From positions 1 to 64,000 of the forward strand of contig NZ_JAIQCL010000011.1 in NCBI RefSeq assembly GCF_020023385.1: a stretch of 64,000 nt of DNA, in the 5' to 3' direction. Position 1 is the first letter of the stretch. Each line of letters opens with the position of its first letter. This DNA comes from Planococcus circulans (lineage in GTDB: Bacteria > Bacillota > Bacilli > Bacillales_A > Planococcaceae). Both the position numbers and the translations under genes were made by a program. A model generated the notes under the pieces. The model worked only from the letters and a program-made list of their open reading frames with translations, searched no databases and had not been told where the DNA came from. Positions 32,157 through 41,439 of this stretch are shown piece after piece.

Positions 32157-32612
32157 ATGAGTTTATTTAACGGATTTAACATCAGTTCTTCCGGCCTCAC
32201 AGCCAACCGACTCCGGATGGACGTTGTATCTGCCAATATCGCAAATGCCAACACAAATCGTGCCGAGCTGGTGGATGGGGAATGGATGCCTTATCGCCGA
32301 AAAACAGTGGAATTATCTCAAAGCGGCGGATCGCCTTTTGCTAATCAATTGCAGTCGGTGATCAATAAAGGCAATGCTGCAGTGACAGGAGTCAAAGTTT
32401 CTGAAATCAAAGAAGATGAGACGCCATTTACGATGACTTATGATCCGGAGCATCCGGATGCCGGAGAAGACGGTTATGTCCGTTCATCTAATGTCGATCC
32501 ATTGAAAGAAATGGTGGATTTGATGTCTGCAACCCGCTCCTACGAAGCCAACGTCACAGCGTTGAATGCTTCGAAAAGCATGTTCATGAAAGCGTTGGAG
32601 ATTGGGAAATAA
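32157..32612 (+). CDS. flgC: Flagellar basal body rod protein FlgC
   Basis: 151-aa proximal rod protein; starts MSLFNGFNISSSGLTANRLRMDVVSANIANANT and ends with SNVDPLKEMVDLMSATRSYEANVTALNASKSMFMKAL. Five nucleotides after flgB. Unusually, 340 bases of palindromic repeat sequence separate it from fliE; in relatives these genes nearly touch. Confidence 0.97.
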   Translation: MSLFNGFNISSSGLTANRLRMDVVSANIANANTNRAELVDGEWMPYRRKTVELSQSGGSPFANQLQSVINKGNAAVTGVKVSEIKEDETPFTMTYDPEHPDAGEDGYVRSSNVDPLKEMVDLMSATRSYEANVTALNASKSMFMKALEIGK

Positions 32613-32639
32613 CTAGTGGTTTTCACTTTTGGATATTCC

Positions 32640-32745
32640 GCAAAACAACTCCGCTTTCCTACGGGCTTGCGCTGAACTAACTCGGGCTATGCGCCCGAGT
32701 GGATTTCAGCACTTCGCTATCCCGCGGGAGTCTCCGTTGTTTTGC
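32640..32745. repeat. Palindromic repeat element 1 between flgC and fliE
   Basis: Nested inverted repeat of about 106 bp. Outer arms GCAAAACAAC (32640-32649) and GTTGTTTTGC (32736-32745); then TCCTACGGG with CCCGCGGGA, GCTGAA with TTCAGC, and a central CTCGGGC/GCCCGAG hairpin. The design is like MITE or REP-type intergenic palindromes common in Bacillaceae and Planococcaceae. No T-run follows, so it is not a simple terminator. No ORF. Confidence 0.8.
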
Positions 32746-32805
32746 TCCATATCTTATATCTAAACAGTAGAAAATTTAGTGTTGCTTAAACTTAATAAAA
32801 ACCTA

Positions 32806-32899
32806 AGCGCCGGCGCGTCCAAGGGCTAAGCGAAACAAGAAGACAGGCGTTCTTTGCCTGGCTTCTTGTGGGAGCTATGCCCAAAGCGACCGAAGCGCT
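32806..32899. repeat. Palindromic repeat element 2 between flgC and fliE
   Basis: Second nested inverted repeat: outer AGCGC/GCGCT, then GGGC/GCCC, ACAAGAAG/CTTCTTGT (32835-32842 and 32862-32869) and an inner CAGGC/GCCTG. Different sequence from element 1 but similar size. Together the two elements fill most of the 340-bp gap inside the operon. No ORF and no promoter were recognised in the remaining AT-rich spacer. Confidence 0.75.
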
Positions 32900-32952
32900 A
32901 ATTAGAAGTGAATACATCAATATCAAATTATATAGATCATTAAGGAGGCACT

Positions 32953-33249
32953 ATGGAAAAAATTAGCCAGATTCAGACGCCTTTCATCCAAAATCAATTG
33001 TTCGATAAAGTGAAACCCGAAACCAAAGTGGAAGGGTTCGGGGAAATATTCAAGGATGCGTTAAAAGAAGTAAGCAAAGCACAAAATGAATCAGATAAAT
33101 TGACCAACCAATTGGTGACAGGAGAAGTTCAGGATGTACATGAAGTCATGATCGCTTCGCAAAAAGCCAGCTTGTCTTTGCAGATGACGATGCAGGTCCG
33201 CAACAAGGTTGTCGAGGCTTATCAAGAAGTGATGAGAATGCAAGTATGA
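32953..33249 (+). CDS. fliE: Flagellar hook-basal body protein FliE
   Basis: 98-aa protein joining the MS ring to the rod. Family features: FGEIFKDALKEVSKAQNESDKLTNQLVTGEVQDVHEVMIASQKASLSLQMTMQVRNKVVEAYQEVMRMQV covers nearly the entire FliE domain (described by its ends FGEIF and MRMQV). AAGGAGG precedes the ATG at 32953. First gene after the repeat elements. Confidence 0.95.
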   Translation: MEKISQIQTPFIQNQLFDKVKPETKVEGFGEIFKDALKEVSKAQNESDKLTNQLVTGEVQDVHEVMIASQKASLSLQMTMQVRNKVVEAYQEVMRMQV

Positions 33250-33274
33250 TAGGGACCGGCGGGATGATGACTAA

Positions 33275-34912
33275 ATGAAAGAGAAGTTTTCGACATATAA
33301 AACGAAATTGAGTGAATCGTGGACCAGTTTTTCTCCTGTAACGAAATGGTCTGTTATTGGCTCCTTTTTTATCACCTTGATAATCTTGATTGTCTTTGTT
33401 TTTCTGAGTAATCGCTCCGAGTTTTCAGTACTGTATTCTAATTTGACAGCAGCTGAAGCAGGTGAAATCAAAACAGCGATTGAAGAGCAAGCCATTCCGG
33501 TGCAAGTTTCGGCAGATGGAAAAACCATCAGCGTGCCGGAAGAGCATTTGGCTAATTTGAAAGTCAGCTTGGCTGCGGAAGGCATTCCGAAAAATGGAAA
33601 TGTGAATTACGGCATATTTAGTGAAAATATGGGTCTTGGAATGACGGATCGCCATTTTGATGTTGTGGAACGAGATGCCATGCAAAACGAATTGGCATAT
33701 TTGATTCAACAGATTGATGGAGTAACGGAAGCGAATGTCATGATCACGCTGCCGAAGGAAAATATTTGGATTACGGATGATGAGCAGACATCAACAGCAT
33801 CTATCGTCATTAAAGGCGATCCAACATTCCAGTTGGATCAGAAACAAATAAATGGCTTGTATCATCTGATCAGCAAATCGGTTCCAAGTTTACCGGCTGA
33901 GCAGATTGTCATTATGGATCAGAACGGCCAAGTGTTCGAAGTGCAGGATGCCAATCAGGCAGATACCAATTTGTCGGTTTACCAGCAGCACCGCGAAATC
34001 CAAAAAGGCATCGAACAGGATATTCAGCGCGAGCTGCAGCAAATGCTGGGCTTGTTATTAGGGCAGGACAAAGTGGTTGTTTCTGTTATGACGAACATCG
34101 ATTTCACGAAAGAAAAGCGGGAAGAGCAATTGGTTGAACCCGTCGATATTGAAAACAATGAAGGTTTGGATATCAGTGTGGAACGGATTGTCGAAACTTA
34201 TTCAAGTGAAGGCACAGTCATTGAAGATGCAGCGGGAACCGGTGAAACAGAAGTAGCTAATTATCCGGGTGTGGATGGTGCCGGCAACAGTGAATCCGAA
34301 CGAACAGAAGAGCGAATCAATAGCGAAGTCAATCGGATCAATCGGCAAATCGAGATGAGTCCATACGTCATCGATGATATTACGATCAACGTAGGTGTGG
34401 AACCGCCAGTTCCTGAGAATCCAGCCAGCTTAACACAAGAAAACGTTACGGATATCAGCAATCTATTGAAGAATGCGGTCAGTACTTCATTGAGTATGAA
34501 TGAATTCCCTGCAACTGAGGCAGAGCTGGAAGATCGGATTTCTGTTTTTGCAACCGAGTTTCAGGGACGTCCAGCAGTTGAAGAAGAAGAGCCGGAAACA
34601 ACATTCCTGGCAGGGATACCGAATAACCTTCTGCTTGTAATCGGCGCAGCGGTTGTTTTACTCCTTATTATTGTTGTAGTACTAATTTTGCTTCGCAGAA
34701 GGAAGAAAGAAGAGATTTTTGAAGAAGAGTATGAGTTTGGTGGATTTGAACAGGCTTTGGCTAAGTCAAATCAAGTAGAACTTGAAGAAGAGATCGATTT
34801 ATCTGCATTTGGTTCAAAATCAAATCCAAAGCAAAAGACAATTGAGAAACTTGCTAAAGGGAGACCTGAAGATTTTGCTAAATTGCTGCGAACGTGGATG
34901 GCGGATGACTAG
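33275..34912 (+). CDS. fliF: Flagellar MS-ring protein FliF
   Basis: 545-aa MS-ring protein. Two membrane helices at about residues 27-46 (VIGSFFITLIILIVFVFL) and 449-470 (LLLVIGAAVVLLLIIVVVLI) flank the periplasm-side ring-building domains, including LAFLIQQIDGVTEANVMITLPKEN-like and the Glu/Gln-rich D3 region. The acidic cytoplasmic tail ends in RPEDFAKLLRTWMAD, which binds FliG, encoded next (11 nt). Confidence 0.97.
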   Translation: MKEKFSTYKTKLSESWTSFSPVTKWSVIGSFFITLIILIVFVFLSNRSEFSVLYSNLTAAEAGEIKTAIEEQAIPVQVSADGKTISVPEEHLANLKVSLAAEGIPKNGNVNYGIFSENMGLGMTDRHFDVVERDAMQNELAYLIQQIDGVTEANVMITLPKENIWITDDEQTSTASIVIKGDPTFQLDQKQINGLYHLISKSVPSLPAEQIVIMDQNGQVFEVQDANQADTNLSVYQQHREIQKGIEQDIQRELQQMLGLLLGQDKVVVSVMTNIDFTKEKREEQLVEPVDIENNEGLDISVERIVETYSSEGTVIEDAAGTGETEVANYPGVDGAGNSESERTEERINSEVNRINRQIEMSPYVIDDITINVGVEPPVPENPASLTQENVTDISNLLKNAVSTSLSMNEFPATEAELEDRISVFATEFQGRPAVEEEEPETTFLAGIPNNLLLVIGAAVVLLLIIVVVLILLRRRKKEEIFEEEYEFGGFEQALAKSNQVELEEEIDLSAFGSKSNPKQKTIEKLAKGRPEDFAKLLRTWMADD

Positions 34913-34923
34913 GAGAGTAATCA

Positions 34924-35937
34924 ATGGTTAATATAACAAAAGAATTAACGGGTGTGCAGAAAGTAGCGGTTTTACTTGTAGGGCTTGGACCGGATGTTTC
35001 GGTTGATTTGTTTAAGCAATTGACAGAAGCCGAAATTGACTTGTTGACGATGGAGATTGCGAACGTTCGTCAATTGCCAAACAGTCAGACAGAGGCGATT
35101 ATTGATGAATTCTATGAAATGATGGTGGGGCAAGATTACCTGAACGAAGGCGGTTTAGGCTATGCTCGGAGCATTTTGGAAAAAGCATTGGGTAAAGAAA
35201 AAGCGATGGAAACCATCGGGCGCTTGTCGAATCGCCTGCAAGTGAAACCTTTTCATTTCGCGAGAAAAGCAGATCCAAACCAGATATTGAATATTCTGCA
35301 GCATGAGCATGCGCAAACGATTGCATTGGTTCTATCCTATTTAGATGCTAAGCAATCTTCCGAAATCCTATCCCAGCTCCCTAGCGAAAAACAAGCAGAG
35401 GTTGCGCGGAGAATTGCACAGATGGAAAGCACATCCCCTGAAGTTATCTTTCAAATAGAACAGATTTTGGAGCGGAAGCTTTCGGCTTCCGGAACTCAGG
35501 ATTACACTGCAACTGGCGGAGTGGAGTCGATTGTCCGTGTATTGAATAAGATTGACCTTGGAACAGAGAGAGCAATCCTTTCAGCGCTGGAAAAAGAGAA
35601 TCCGGATTTGGTTGCGGAAATCAAGAAGCGTTTGTTCGTTTTTGAAGATATTATCAATTTGGATTCCCGATCCATTCAACGGGTTATTCGTGACGTTAAC
35701 GATACGAATTTAACTTTTGCATTGAAAGTGGCAAGTGATGAAGTAAAAGATGCAATATATGCAAATATGTCAACGCGTCGTGCAGATCTCATCCGTGATG
35801 AAATTGATGTGATGGGGCCAGTGAAACTGAAAGATGTAGAAAATGCTCAAACCAGCATCGTTTCGTTAATGAGAAGTCTCGAAGAAAAAGGTGAAATCGC
35901 AGTTTCTCGTGGCAAAGGGGATGAGTTGATTGTCTAA
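34924..35937 (+). CDS. fliG: Flagellar motor switch protein FliG
   Basis: 337-aa switch protein. N-terminal FliF-binding domain, a middle domain with the EHAQTIALVLSYL helix, and a C-terminal torque domain with FEDIINLDSRSIQRVIRDV and KVASDEVKDAIYANMSTRRADLIRDEI. The torque-generating charged residues of the C-domain are retained. It overlaps fliH by 8 nt. Confidence 0.97.
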   Translation: MVNITKELTGVQKVAVLLVGLGPDVSVDLFKQLTEAEIDLLTMEIANVRQLPNSQTEAIIDEFYEMMVGQDYLNEGGLGYARSILEKALGKEKAMETIGRLSNRLQVKPFHFARKADPNQILNILQHEHAQTIALVLSYLDAKQSSEILSQLPSEKQAEVARRIAQMESTSPEVIFQIEQILERKLSASGTQDYTATGGVESIVRVLNKIDLGTERAILSALEKENPDLVAEIKKRLFVFEDIINLDSRSIQRVIRDVNDTNLTFALKVASDEVKDAIYANMSTRRADLIRDEIDVMGPVKLKDVENAQTSIVSLMRSLEEKGEIAVSRGKGDELIV

Positions 35938-36736
35938 TATTATCCGCAACCACTCCCAGGCAACTTCTTTAATAAGTGAAAAAAAAATAATTGGCACAAA
36001 AAAAATTGAAACAAAAAAACTAGATTTTATTGAAAGAGCAGTTGACTCGCAACAACAAAGAAGAAGTTTACGGGAAGACATTGAACATTTGGATGCTCAA
36101 GCAAAGTTATTAAAGGATCAATTAGAAATACAGAAACAAGAAGCGCAGCAAACCATTGAACAGTGGTGGGTGGAAAAGCGGGAAGAAGCAGAGCTAGAAG
36201 CAAAAAGACTGGCCGAAGAATCGGCTCTACAAGGATTTCAAGCTGGATATGACAAAGGGCTTGCAACAATAGAAGAACAATTTCAACAAAAACGCCAAGA
36301 GATGAATAGCTTAATCGAAACAGCGTACTTAGAAAAGGCTCAAATAATTCAACAATCGGAACCGTTCTTGTTATCACTAAGTGTAAAGATTGCTGAAAAA
36401 GTAATTAAACAAGAATTAAAGCAAAACGAAGACCAGTTGTTGAATATCATTAAGCAGGCACTTCGGCAAGTTGAAGAAGCAGAAGATGTCATGCTGCAAG
36501 TAGCTCTCGAAGATTACCCGCTGGTTCTGCCTTTTATGGAAGAGTTGAGAACCTACGTTAAAGCAGATTCTGAATTAAAGTTGGTTCCCACGGCAAGTTT
36601 GACGATAGGCGGATGCATGATTCAAACAGCAAGCGGCTCATATGATGCAACTGTGGATAGCCAATTAGAAGAAATCAGAAGACAAATGCTCGCTTATTGT
36701 GAGGAGAAAATAAACGATGAACCTATGGGAAGATGA
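35930..36736 (+). CDS. fliH: Flagellar assembly protein FliH
   Basis: 268-aa regulator of the export ATPase. A long charged coiled coil (about residues 40-130, Gln/Glu/Lys-rich) is followed by the conserved FliH/HrpE C-domain (KIAEKVIKQELKQNEDQLLNIIKQAL, GGCMIQTASGSYDATVDSQLEEI). The start is TTG at 35930, 9 nt after AAAGGGG; no ATG is available near. Overlaps fliG by 8 nt and fliI by 20 nt. Confidence 0.92.
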   Translation: MSNIIRNHSQATSLISEKKIIGTKKIETKKLDFIERAVDSQQQRRSLREDIEHLDAQAKLLKDQLEIQKQEAQQTIEQWWVEKREEAELEAKRLAEESALQGFQAGYDKGLATIEEQFQQKRQEMNSLIETAYLEKAQIIQQSEPFLLSLSVKIAEKVIKQELKQNEDQLLNIIKQALRQVEEAEDVMLQVALEDYPLVLPFMEELRTYVKADSELKLVPTASLTIGGCMIQTASGSYDATVDSQLEEIRRQMLAYCEEKINDEPMGR

Positions 36737-38033
36737 ATATGTGTCTTTGCTGGATGAGATGGAACCAGTAAAAAAGCATGGCAAAGTGGTTCAAGTGATT
36801 GGACTAACTATCGAGTCCAAAGGCCCTAATGCTAAAATCGGCGAATTGTGTCTGTTGTACCCCAAGCGCAATGAACCGCCAATTGAAGCGGAGGTGGTGG
36901 GCTTTAAGGAAAATCGCATTATGCTCATGCCGTTGCAGGATCTTTCGCAGGTCGGTCCCGGATGTCTCGTCGTTGCAACTGGTGGACCGCTTCAAATTAA
37001 AGTCGGTCCCACTATTTTAGGTAAAGTGCTTGATGGAACCGGGATGCCTCTTGATGAGAGCTTGCTGCCGCGCGGACTGAAAAAGTATTCGACCAATAAT
37101 ACACCGCCTAATCCGTTGAAGCGGCCACGAATTGATAAACCGCTGGAAGTGGGTGTCCGAGCGATTGACGGCTTGCTGACTGTTGGACAAGGACAGCGCG
37201 TTGGCGTGTTCGCCGGAAGCGGCGTCGGAAAGAGTACATTGATGGGCATGATTGCCCGCAATACAGAAGCTGATATCAATGTCATTGCATTAGTTGGTGA
37301 GCGTGGCCGCGAAGTACGTGATTTCATTGAGCGGGATCTCGGTCCTGAGGGATTGAAGAAATCAGTAGTCGTAGCAGCAACTTCCGATCAGACACCCATG
37401 CAGCGAATCAAAGCGGCGTTGACCGCAACCGCGATTGCCGAATATTTCCGTGATCAAGGAAAAAACGTCATGCTAATGATGGATTCGGTTACCCGGTTTG
37501 CCATGGCACAGCGGGAAGTTGGACTGGCGGTGGGTGAACCGCCTACAAGTAAGGGTTACACACCGAGCGTTTTCGCCTTGCTGCCTAAGCTTTTGGAGCG
37601 TTCAGGCACTTCCAGTAAAGGTTCGATTACTGCTTTCTATACTGTTTTAGTAGATGGTGATGATATGAACGAACCAATTGCAGATGCGGTGCGGGGAATT
37701 TTAGATGGCCATATCGTCTTGGACCGCAAAATTGCCCAAAAAGGACAATTCCCTGCGATCAATGTCATGGCAAGCGTCAGCCGGGTCATGCACGAAGTCG
37801 TCTCGGCGGAACACCAGCAGGCGTCGCGTGAATTCAAGCGCTTGCTGGCGGCCTATGAAACATCAGAAGATCTGATCAATATCGGTGCATATAAGAGCGG
37901 CGCCAATAAAGAAATCGATGATGCAATCCGGTCGCATCCACTGATCAAGGAATACCTGCAGCAGGATATCTATGAAAAAGCCAAACTGGAACAAAGTATA
38001 GAACGGTTATCAGCACAATTTGGAGGCGTTTAA
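36717..38033 (+). CDS. fliI: Flagellum-specific ATPase FliI
   Basis: 438-aa F1-beta-like ATPase of the flagellar export apparatus. Walker A GSGVGKST with Lys172, Walker B-type VMLMMDSVTRFAMAQREVGLA, and EPPTSKGYTPSVFALLPKLLERSG are intact. Full family length. It overlaps fliH by 20 nt; its last codons contain the GGAGGCG site used for fliJ. Confidence 0.98.
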   Translation: MNLWEDEYVSLLDEMEPVKKHGKVVQVIGLTIESKGPNAKIGELCLLYPKRNEPPIEAEVVGFKENRIMLMPLQDLSQVGPGCLVVATGGPLQIKVGPTILGKVLDGTGMPLDESLLPRGLKKYSTNNTPPNPLKRPRIDKPLEVGVRAIDGLLTVGQGQRVGVFAGSGVGKSTLMGMIARNTEADINVIALVGERGREVRDFIERDLGPEGLKKSVVVAATSDQTPMQRIKAALTATAIAEYFRDQGKNVMLMMDSVTRFAMAQREVGLAVGEPPTSKGYTPSVFALLPKLLERSGTSSKGSITAFYTVLVDGDDMNEPIADAVRGILDGHIVLDRKIAQKGQFPAINVMASVSRVMHEVVSAEHQQASREFKRLLAAYETSEDLINIGAYKSGANKEIDDAIRSHPLIKEYLQQDIYEKAKLEQSIERLSAQFGGV

Positions 38034-38034
38034 A

Positions 38035-38505
38035 CTGACACAATTTAATTTTAGATTTCAAAAGATATTGGATTTAAAGGAAAATGAAAAGGGCTTTGCG
38101 CAGATCCAAATGGCCGAAGCCATTAAACAGCATGAAGTAGGCCATCAGCGCAACAGAGCTATTGAAAACAAAATCAGCGATGTGGAGCAATTGAAAAATG
38201 CCAAGCAGGAAAAAGGCGTCAATATTTCAGAGTTGAGAATGTTGGAGGAGTATATCCACCAGCTTCAGGATCAGTCACTTTCTTCTAAGCGAGAACTTGA
38301 ATACTTGCAGAAAAACGTTTCGACATCCCAAGGAGTGCTTCTAAAGAAAACCCAGGAAGAAAAAACGTGGGAAAATTTGAAGCAGCAGAAGCTGAATAGC
38401 TTTCAGGAAGCAACTAAAGCTGCCGAACAAAGCTTTTTTGATGAAATGGCGAGCACACGATTTTACCGCTTAACTAAAGCCAGTAACTTAGCGGAAGGAA
38501 TTTAA
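38035..38505 (+). CDS. fliJ: Flagellar export protein FliJ, probable CTG start
   Basis: 156-aa coiled-coil escort protein of the export apparatus. The conserved start TQFNFRFQKILDLKENEKGFAQIQMAEA and heptad-rich body match FliJ. The only well-placed ribosome binding site, GGAGGCG (38022-38028), lies 6 nt before a CTG at 38035; the TTG at 38020 has no such site and lies upstream of GGAGG. FliJ homologues begin near this CTG, so it is the likely start. If not, TTG 38020 adds five residues. Ends 4 nt before fliK; ylxF, found here in B. subtilis, is absent. Confidence 0.88.
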   Translation: MTQFNFRFQKILDLKENEKGFAQIQMAEAIKQHEVGHQRNRAIENKISDVEQLKNAKQEKGVNISELRMLEEYIHQLQDQSLSSKRELEYLQKNVSTSQGVLLKKTQEEKTWENLKQQKLNSFQEATKAAEQSFFDEMASTRFYRLTKASNLAEGI

Positions 38506-38509
38506 ACAG

Positions 38510-39871
38510 ATGGAAGCATTAAAACTGTCATTACCGAAAACAATTGGTTTTCCAGCAAGTGCGGCTGTTTCTTTACCTGCTGAAGATCAAGGCGTCTTTG
38601 CTTCGTTGCTTGCTTCATTAAACATGGAGATGGAGCTTCCAAGTGAAGAGCAGGCACCTGCAGAAAAGTTATTGGCAAGCCTGGAGAATCTCCTGAGCTT
38701 TTTGCAGGAAGTGCCTGTTGAAGAACAAACGACGGAACAACAGGAACTTCAATACGCTATTCTTCAGCTGCAGAAGCTTCAAAGTGGAAGTGAAGAAAGT
38801 GATTTTTCGAAGCTGAACGTGATGGGTGGAATTAAAGAGAATGCAACAGAAACAGCGGACAAACTGTTTACGCTGCTTGAGAACATCCAGCAGAAACTGA
38901 AAATACTCTCCGACAAATTTACTACAGAATTCGCCGATCTTCCTGTTTTTAAGGGGGTTGAAGAAAAAAAGACTGGCTCTAATTTGATTAGTCTGCCTCA
39001 AATCTCTAAACAGCTGGATGAGCTGATTGATAGTCTCCAAAAAGAACAGCAAGCTGCTTTGCCCATTCAGCAAAGAAAATTGATCGTTCAAGAATTGCCG
39101 CCTTTACCGCAATCGGAGGGTGTAAAGCCTGTAAAAGATAGTCCAAGATTTATGCATGAAGAGCTAAAATCAATCAACGAACTTCAAAAAGTTTCTGTTG
39201 AAACGCAAGGGAATCAACAAAAAGCCGAGGCGGTGGAAGTTTCGTCTGCTGCCAAATCTCAAAATGTAGAAGAGCTTCAAACTATTAAAGCGCTTGAAAC
39301 TAAAGTGCCTCAAGAAACAACGGTGCATTCACCTGCGACCACGGTACCTGAGGCTGTTAAAACCATGAGCAACACTGTTCGGACAGAAACCAACTCGTCG
39401 CCTGCACCAGTTGTTCGACTATCGAATCTGCTGGAAGATTTGGGTGGGATGCTGAAAAGCTCAATGCGTTTGGCAGACAGCTCTGAAGGCATGAAGATGC
39501 GGGTTAACATTTTTCCAGAGCATCTCGGCCATCTTGAAATCCTGTTGACTTCGACCAACGGAAAACTGGCCGCTCAAATCATGGCAAGTACTCCGATGGC
39601 GAAAGAGGCACTTGAACTTCAACTAAATCAACTGAGAATTTCATTGGTTCAGCAAGGAGTCATAGTAGAAAAAATTGAAGTGCTGCAGCAGGATCCTCAG
39701 TCGCCATTTGGACAGACTGGCAATCAAGCCGAACAACGCTTTTCTCAGCAGCAACAGCGAAATGGTACTGCTGGACGAAATAAAAACAGTTATTTGCAGC
39801 CGGAAGAAGAAAAGGCAGCCGAACGGCAGCCTTCAGTGGGTCAATTAATGAAAGTGGATTATACAGTATAA
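38510..39871 (+). CDS. fliK: Flagellar hook-length control protein FliK
   Basis: 453-aa secreted molecular ruler. The long N-terminal part is Gln/Glu/Ser-rich and variable; the C-terminal Flg_hook domain (about residues 320-405) shows MRVNIFPEHLGHLEILLTS and AKEALELQLNQLRISL with the family GVIVEKIEV strand, followed by a Gln-rich tail. It controls hook length and the switch of export specificity by binding FlhB. AAGGAATTT precedes the ATG. Confidence 0.9.
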   Translation: MEALKLSLPKTIGFPASAAVSLPAEDQGVFASLLASLNMEMELPSEEQAPAEKLLASLENLLSFLQEVPVEEQTTEQQELQYAILQLQKLQSGSEESDFSKLNVMGGIKENATETADKLFTLLENIQQKLKILSDKFTTEFADLPVFKGVEEKKTGSNLISLPQISKQLDELIDSLQKEQQAALPIQQRKLIVQELPPLPQSEGVKPVKDSPRFMHEELKSINELQKVSVETQGNQQKAEAVEVSSAAKSQNVEELQTIKALETKVPQETTVHSPATTVPEAVKTMSNTVRTETNSSPAPVVRLSNLLEDLGGMLKSSMRLADSSEGMKMRVNIFPEHLGHLEILLTSTNGKLAAQIMASTPMAKEALELQLNQLRISLVQQGVIVEKIEVLQQDPQSPFGQTGNQAEQRFSQQQQRNGTAGRNKNSYLQPEEEKAAERQPSVGQLMKVDYTV

Positions 39872-39887
39872 AAGAAAGGGTGTTTGA

Positions 39888-40343
39888 ATGAATATCTCGA
39901 CAGCGATTACCGGATCGGCTGCTACATCAACATCGGCTGCTAAGACGGAAGCAACAAATGCATTAGGACAAGATGCTTTCTTGAAAATCCTGGTGACTCA
40001 AATGAAGCACCAAGATCCAATGGAGCCGTTGAAAGACACCGAATTTATTGGCCAGATGGCACAGTTTACGAGCTTAGAGCAATTGACCAACTTAAATAAA
40101 ACGATGACGCAATTTGTCAGCAATCAAGGAACTTCTTCGTTAGCGGATTATGCGCATTTAATTGGTACTTCGGTTAAATGGGAATCAGAAACGGGCTCAG
40201 GAGAAGGCGTTGTCAAAGCCTTGTCGAGCAAGAATGGCGAATTGATGGCCGAAATTGAAGGCACGGATGTAAAAGTCCAAATTGAATCGATTCAACGGAT
40301 TGAAAAACAACCAGCAAGCACAAATGGACAAGAAATCGTCTGA
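39888..40343 (+). CDS. flgD: Flagellar hook cap protein FlgD
   Basis: 151-aa hook scaffolding protein. Conserved FlgD N-domain: LGQDAFLKILVTQMKHQDPMEPLKDTEFIGQMAQFTSLEQ. The C-domain is short compared with enteric FlgD, as in Bacillus. AGAAAGGGTG precedes the ATG. Located between the hook-length control gene and the hook gene. Confidence 0.96.
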   Translation: MNISTAITGSAATSTSAAKTEATNALGQDAFLKILVTQMKHQDPMEPLKDTEFIGQMAQFTSLEQLTNLNKTMTQFVSNQGTSSLADYAHLIGTSVKWESETGSGEGVVKALSSKNGELMAEIEGTDVKVQIESIQRIEKQPASTNGQEIV

Positions 40344-40385
40344 CCCCGCGTGGTCAAAAGAGGATTCTTGAAAGGGGAAAATTAA

Positions 40386-41162
40386 ATGTTACGTTCAATG
40401 TATTCAGGTGTATCAGGCATGAAGAACTTCCAAACAAAATTAGATGTTATCGGGAACAATATCTCTAACGTCAATACGATCGGCTATAAGAAAAGTACAA
40501 TCAACTTTCAGGATTTGCTGAGCCAAAACATGTCGAACAGCGGCGCTAATCCAATGCAAGTAGGTCTGGGATCGGCTTCAGCTTCAATCAATGTAAATCA
40601 TAACGCAGGTTCTGCCATGACTACAGGGGTCGGCACAGATTTGGCAATTATGGGTGACGGATTTTTTGTAGTCCAGGATCCAGAAGCAGCTGCTGGAGGA
40701 CAATACTTAACTCGTTCTGGTAATTTTACAGTTACTGCGGCTGGAAATCTGGTTACAGCTCAAGGATATAATGTTTTAAATAGTAACGGACAGGCCATTA
40801 ATGTAGCAGGTTACGATTCTTTCAGCATCAATCGCGCGGGTGAAGTAATTGGAAGGCAAGCGAATGGAGCAGAAACTACCATTGGTTCTGTTGGTATTTC
40901 AACTCCGCCAAATCCAGAAGGGCTCCGGAAAGTTGGAGGATCTCTATACGAAATGACAGGAGCTGCAGGTGGCGCTCTCGCTATAGGCACAGCAACTGCT
41001 GGAAACACTGAAATTAGTTCAGGGATGTTGGAAATGTCAAATGTGGATCTTACCGAAGAATTTACGGAAATGATTATTGCGCAGCGTGGATTCCAAGCCA
41101 ATTCTCGTACAATCACCACTTCTGATGAAGTTCTGCAAGAAGTTATTAACTTGAAACGATAA
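40386..41162 (+). CDS. flgE: Flagellar hook protein FlgE
   Basis: 258-aa hook subunit (FlgG-like in older Bacillus naming; B. subtilis FlgE is 264 aa). N-terminal MLRSMYSGVSGMKNFQTKLDVIGNNISNVNTIGYKK and C-terminal SSGMLEMSNVDLTEEFTEMIIAQRGFQANSRTITTSDEVLQEVINLKR. Position after flgD identifies it as hook rather than rod. AAAGGGGAAAA precedes the ATG. Confidence 0.94.
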   Translation: MLRSMYSGVSGMKNFQTKLDVIGNNISNVNTIGYKKSTINFQDLLSQNMSNSGANPMQVGLGSASASINVNHNAGSAMTTGVGTDLAIMGDGFFVVQDPEAAAGGQYLTRSGNFTVTAAGNLVTAQGYNVLNSNGQAINVAGYDSFSINRAGEVIGRQANGAETTIGSVGISTPPNPEGLRKVGGSLYEMTGAAGGALAIGTATAGNTEISSGMLEMSNVDLTEEFTEMIIAQRGFQANSRTITTSDEVLQEVINLKR

Positions 41163-41210
41163 AGGAGGGACGGTTAAGGTAAAGGAGTTTTCCTGACCTT
41201 GATATTCTAA

Positions 41211-41426
41211 ATGATTAATTTGACTAGATTAAATCAATCCTCAATCACTTTGAATGCTATATACATTGAAAGATTGGAAGCAATTCCTGATACCGTAGTA
41301 ACGTTGACTTCGGGCAAAAAATTACATGTTTTGGAATCCATAGACGAAGTGACTGGAAAAGTGACTGATTATTATCGAGAAATTAACATTTTACCTCGTT
41401 TACAAGAACCAAACTTGATGGAATGA
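41211..41426 (+). CDS. swrD: FlbD/SwrD family protein
   Basis: 71-aa FlbD-family protein (MINLTRLN, NAIYIERLEAIPDTVVTLTSGKKLHVLES, YYREINIL). In B. subtilis SwrD raises flagellar torque for swarming. A 48-nt gap separates it from flgE. Unlike B. subtilis, the next gene is fliM, not fliL. Confidence 0.9.
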   Translation: MINLTRLNQSSITLNAIYIERLEAIPDTVVTLTSGKKLHVLESIDEVTGKVTDYYREINILPRLQEPNLME

Positions 41427-41439
41427 GGAGAGAAAAGCT

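Noticed and set aside
32640-32745. Element 1 as an intrinsic terminator of flgB-flgC
   Set aside because: Strong palindrome but no T-run follows on either strand; better explained as a mobile-type palindromic repeat.
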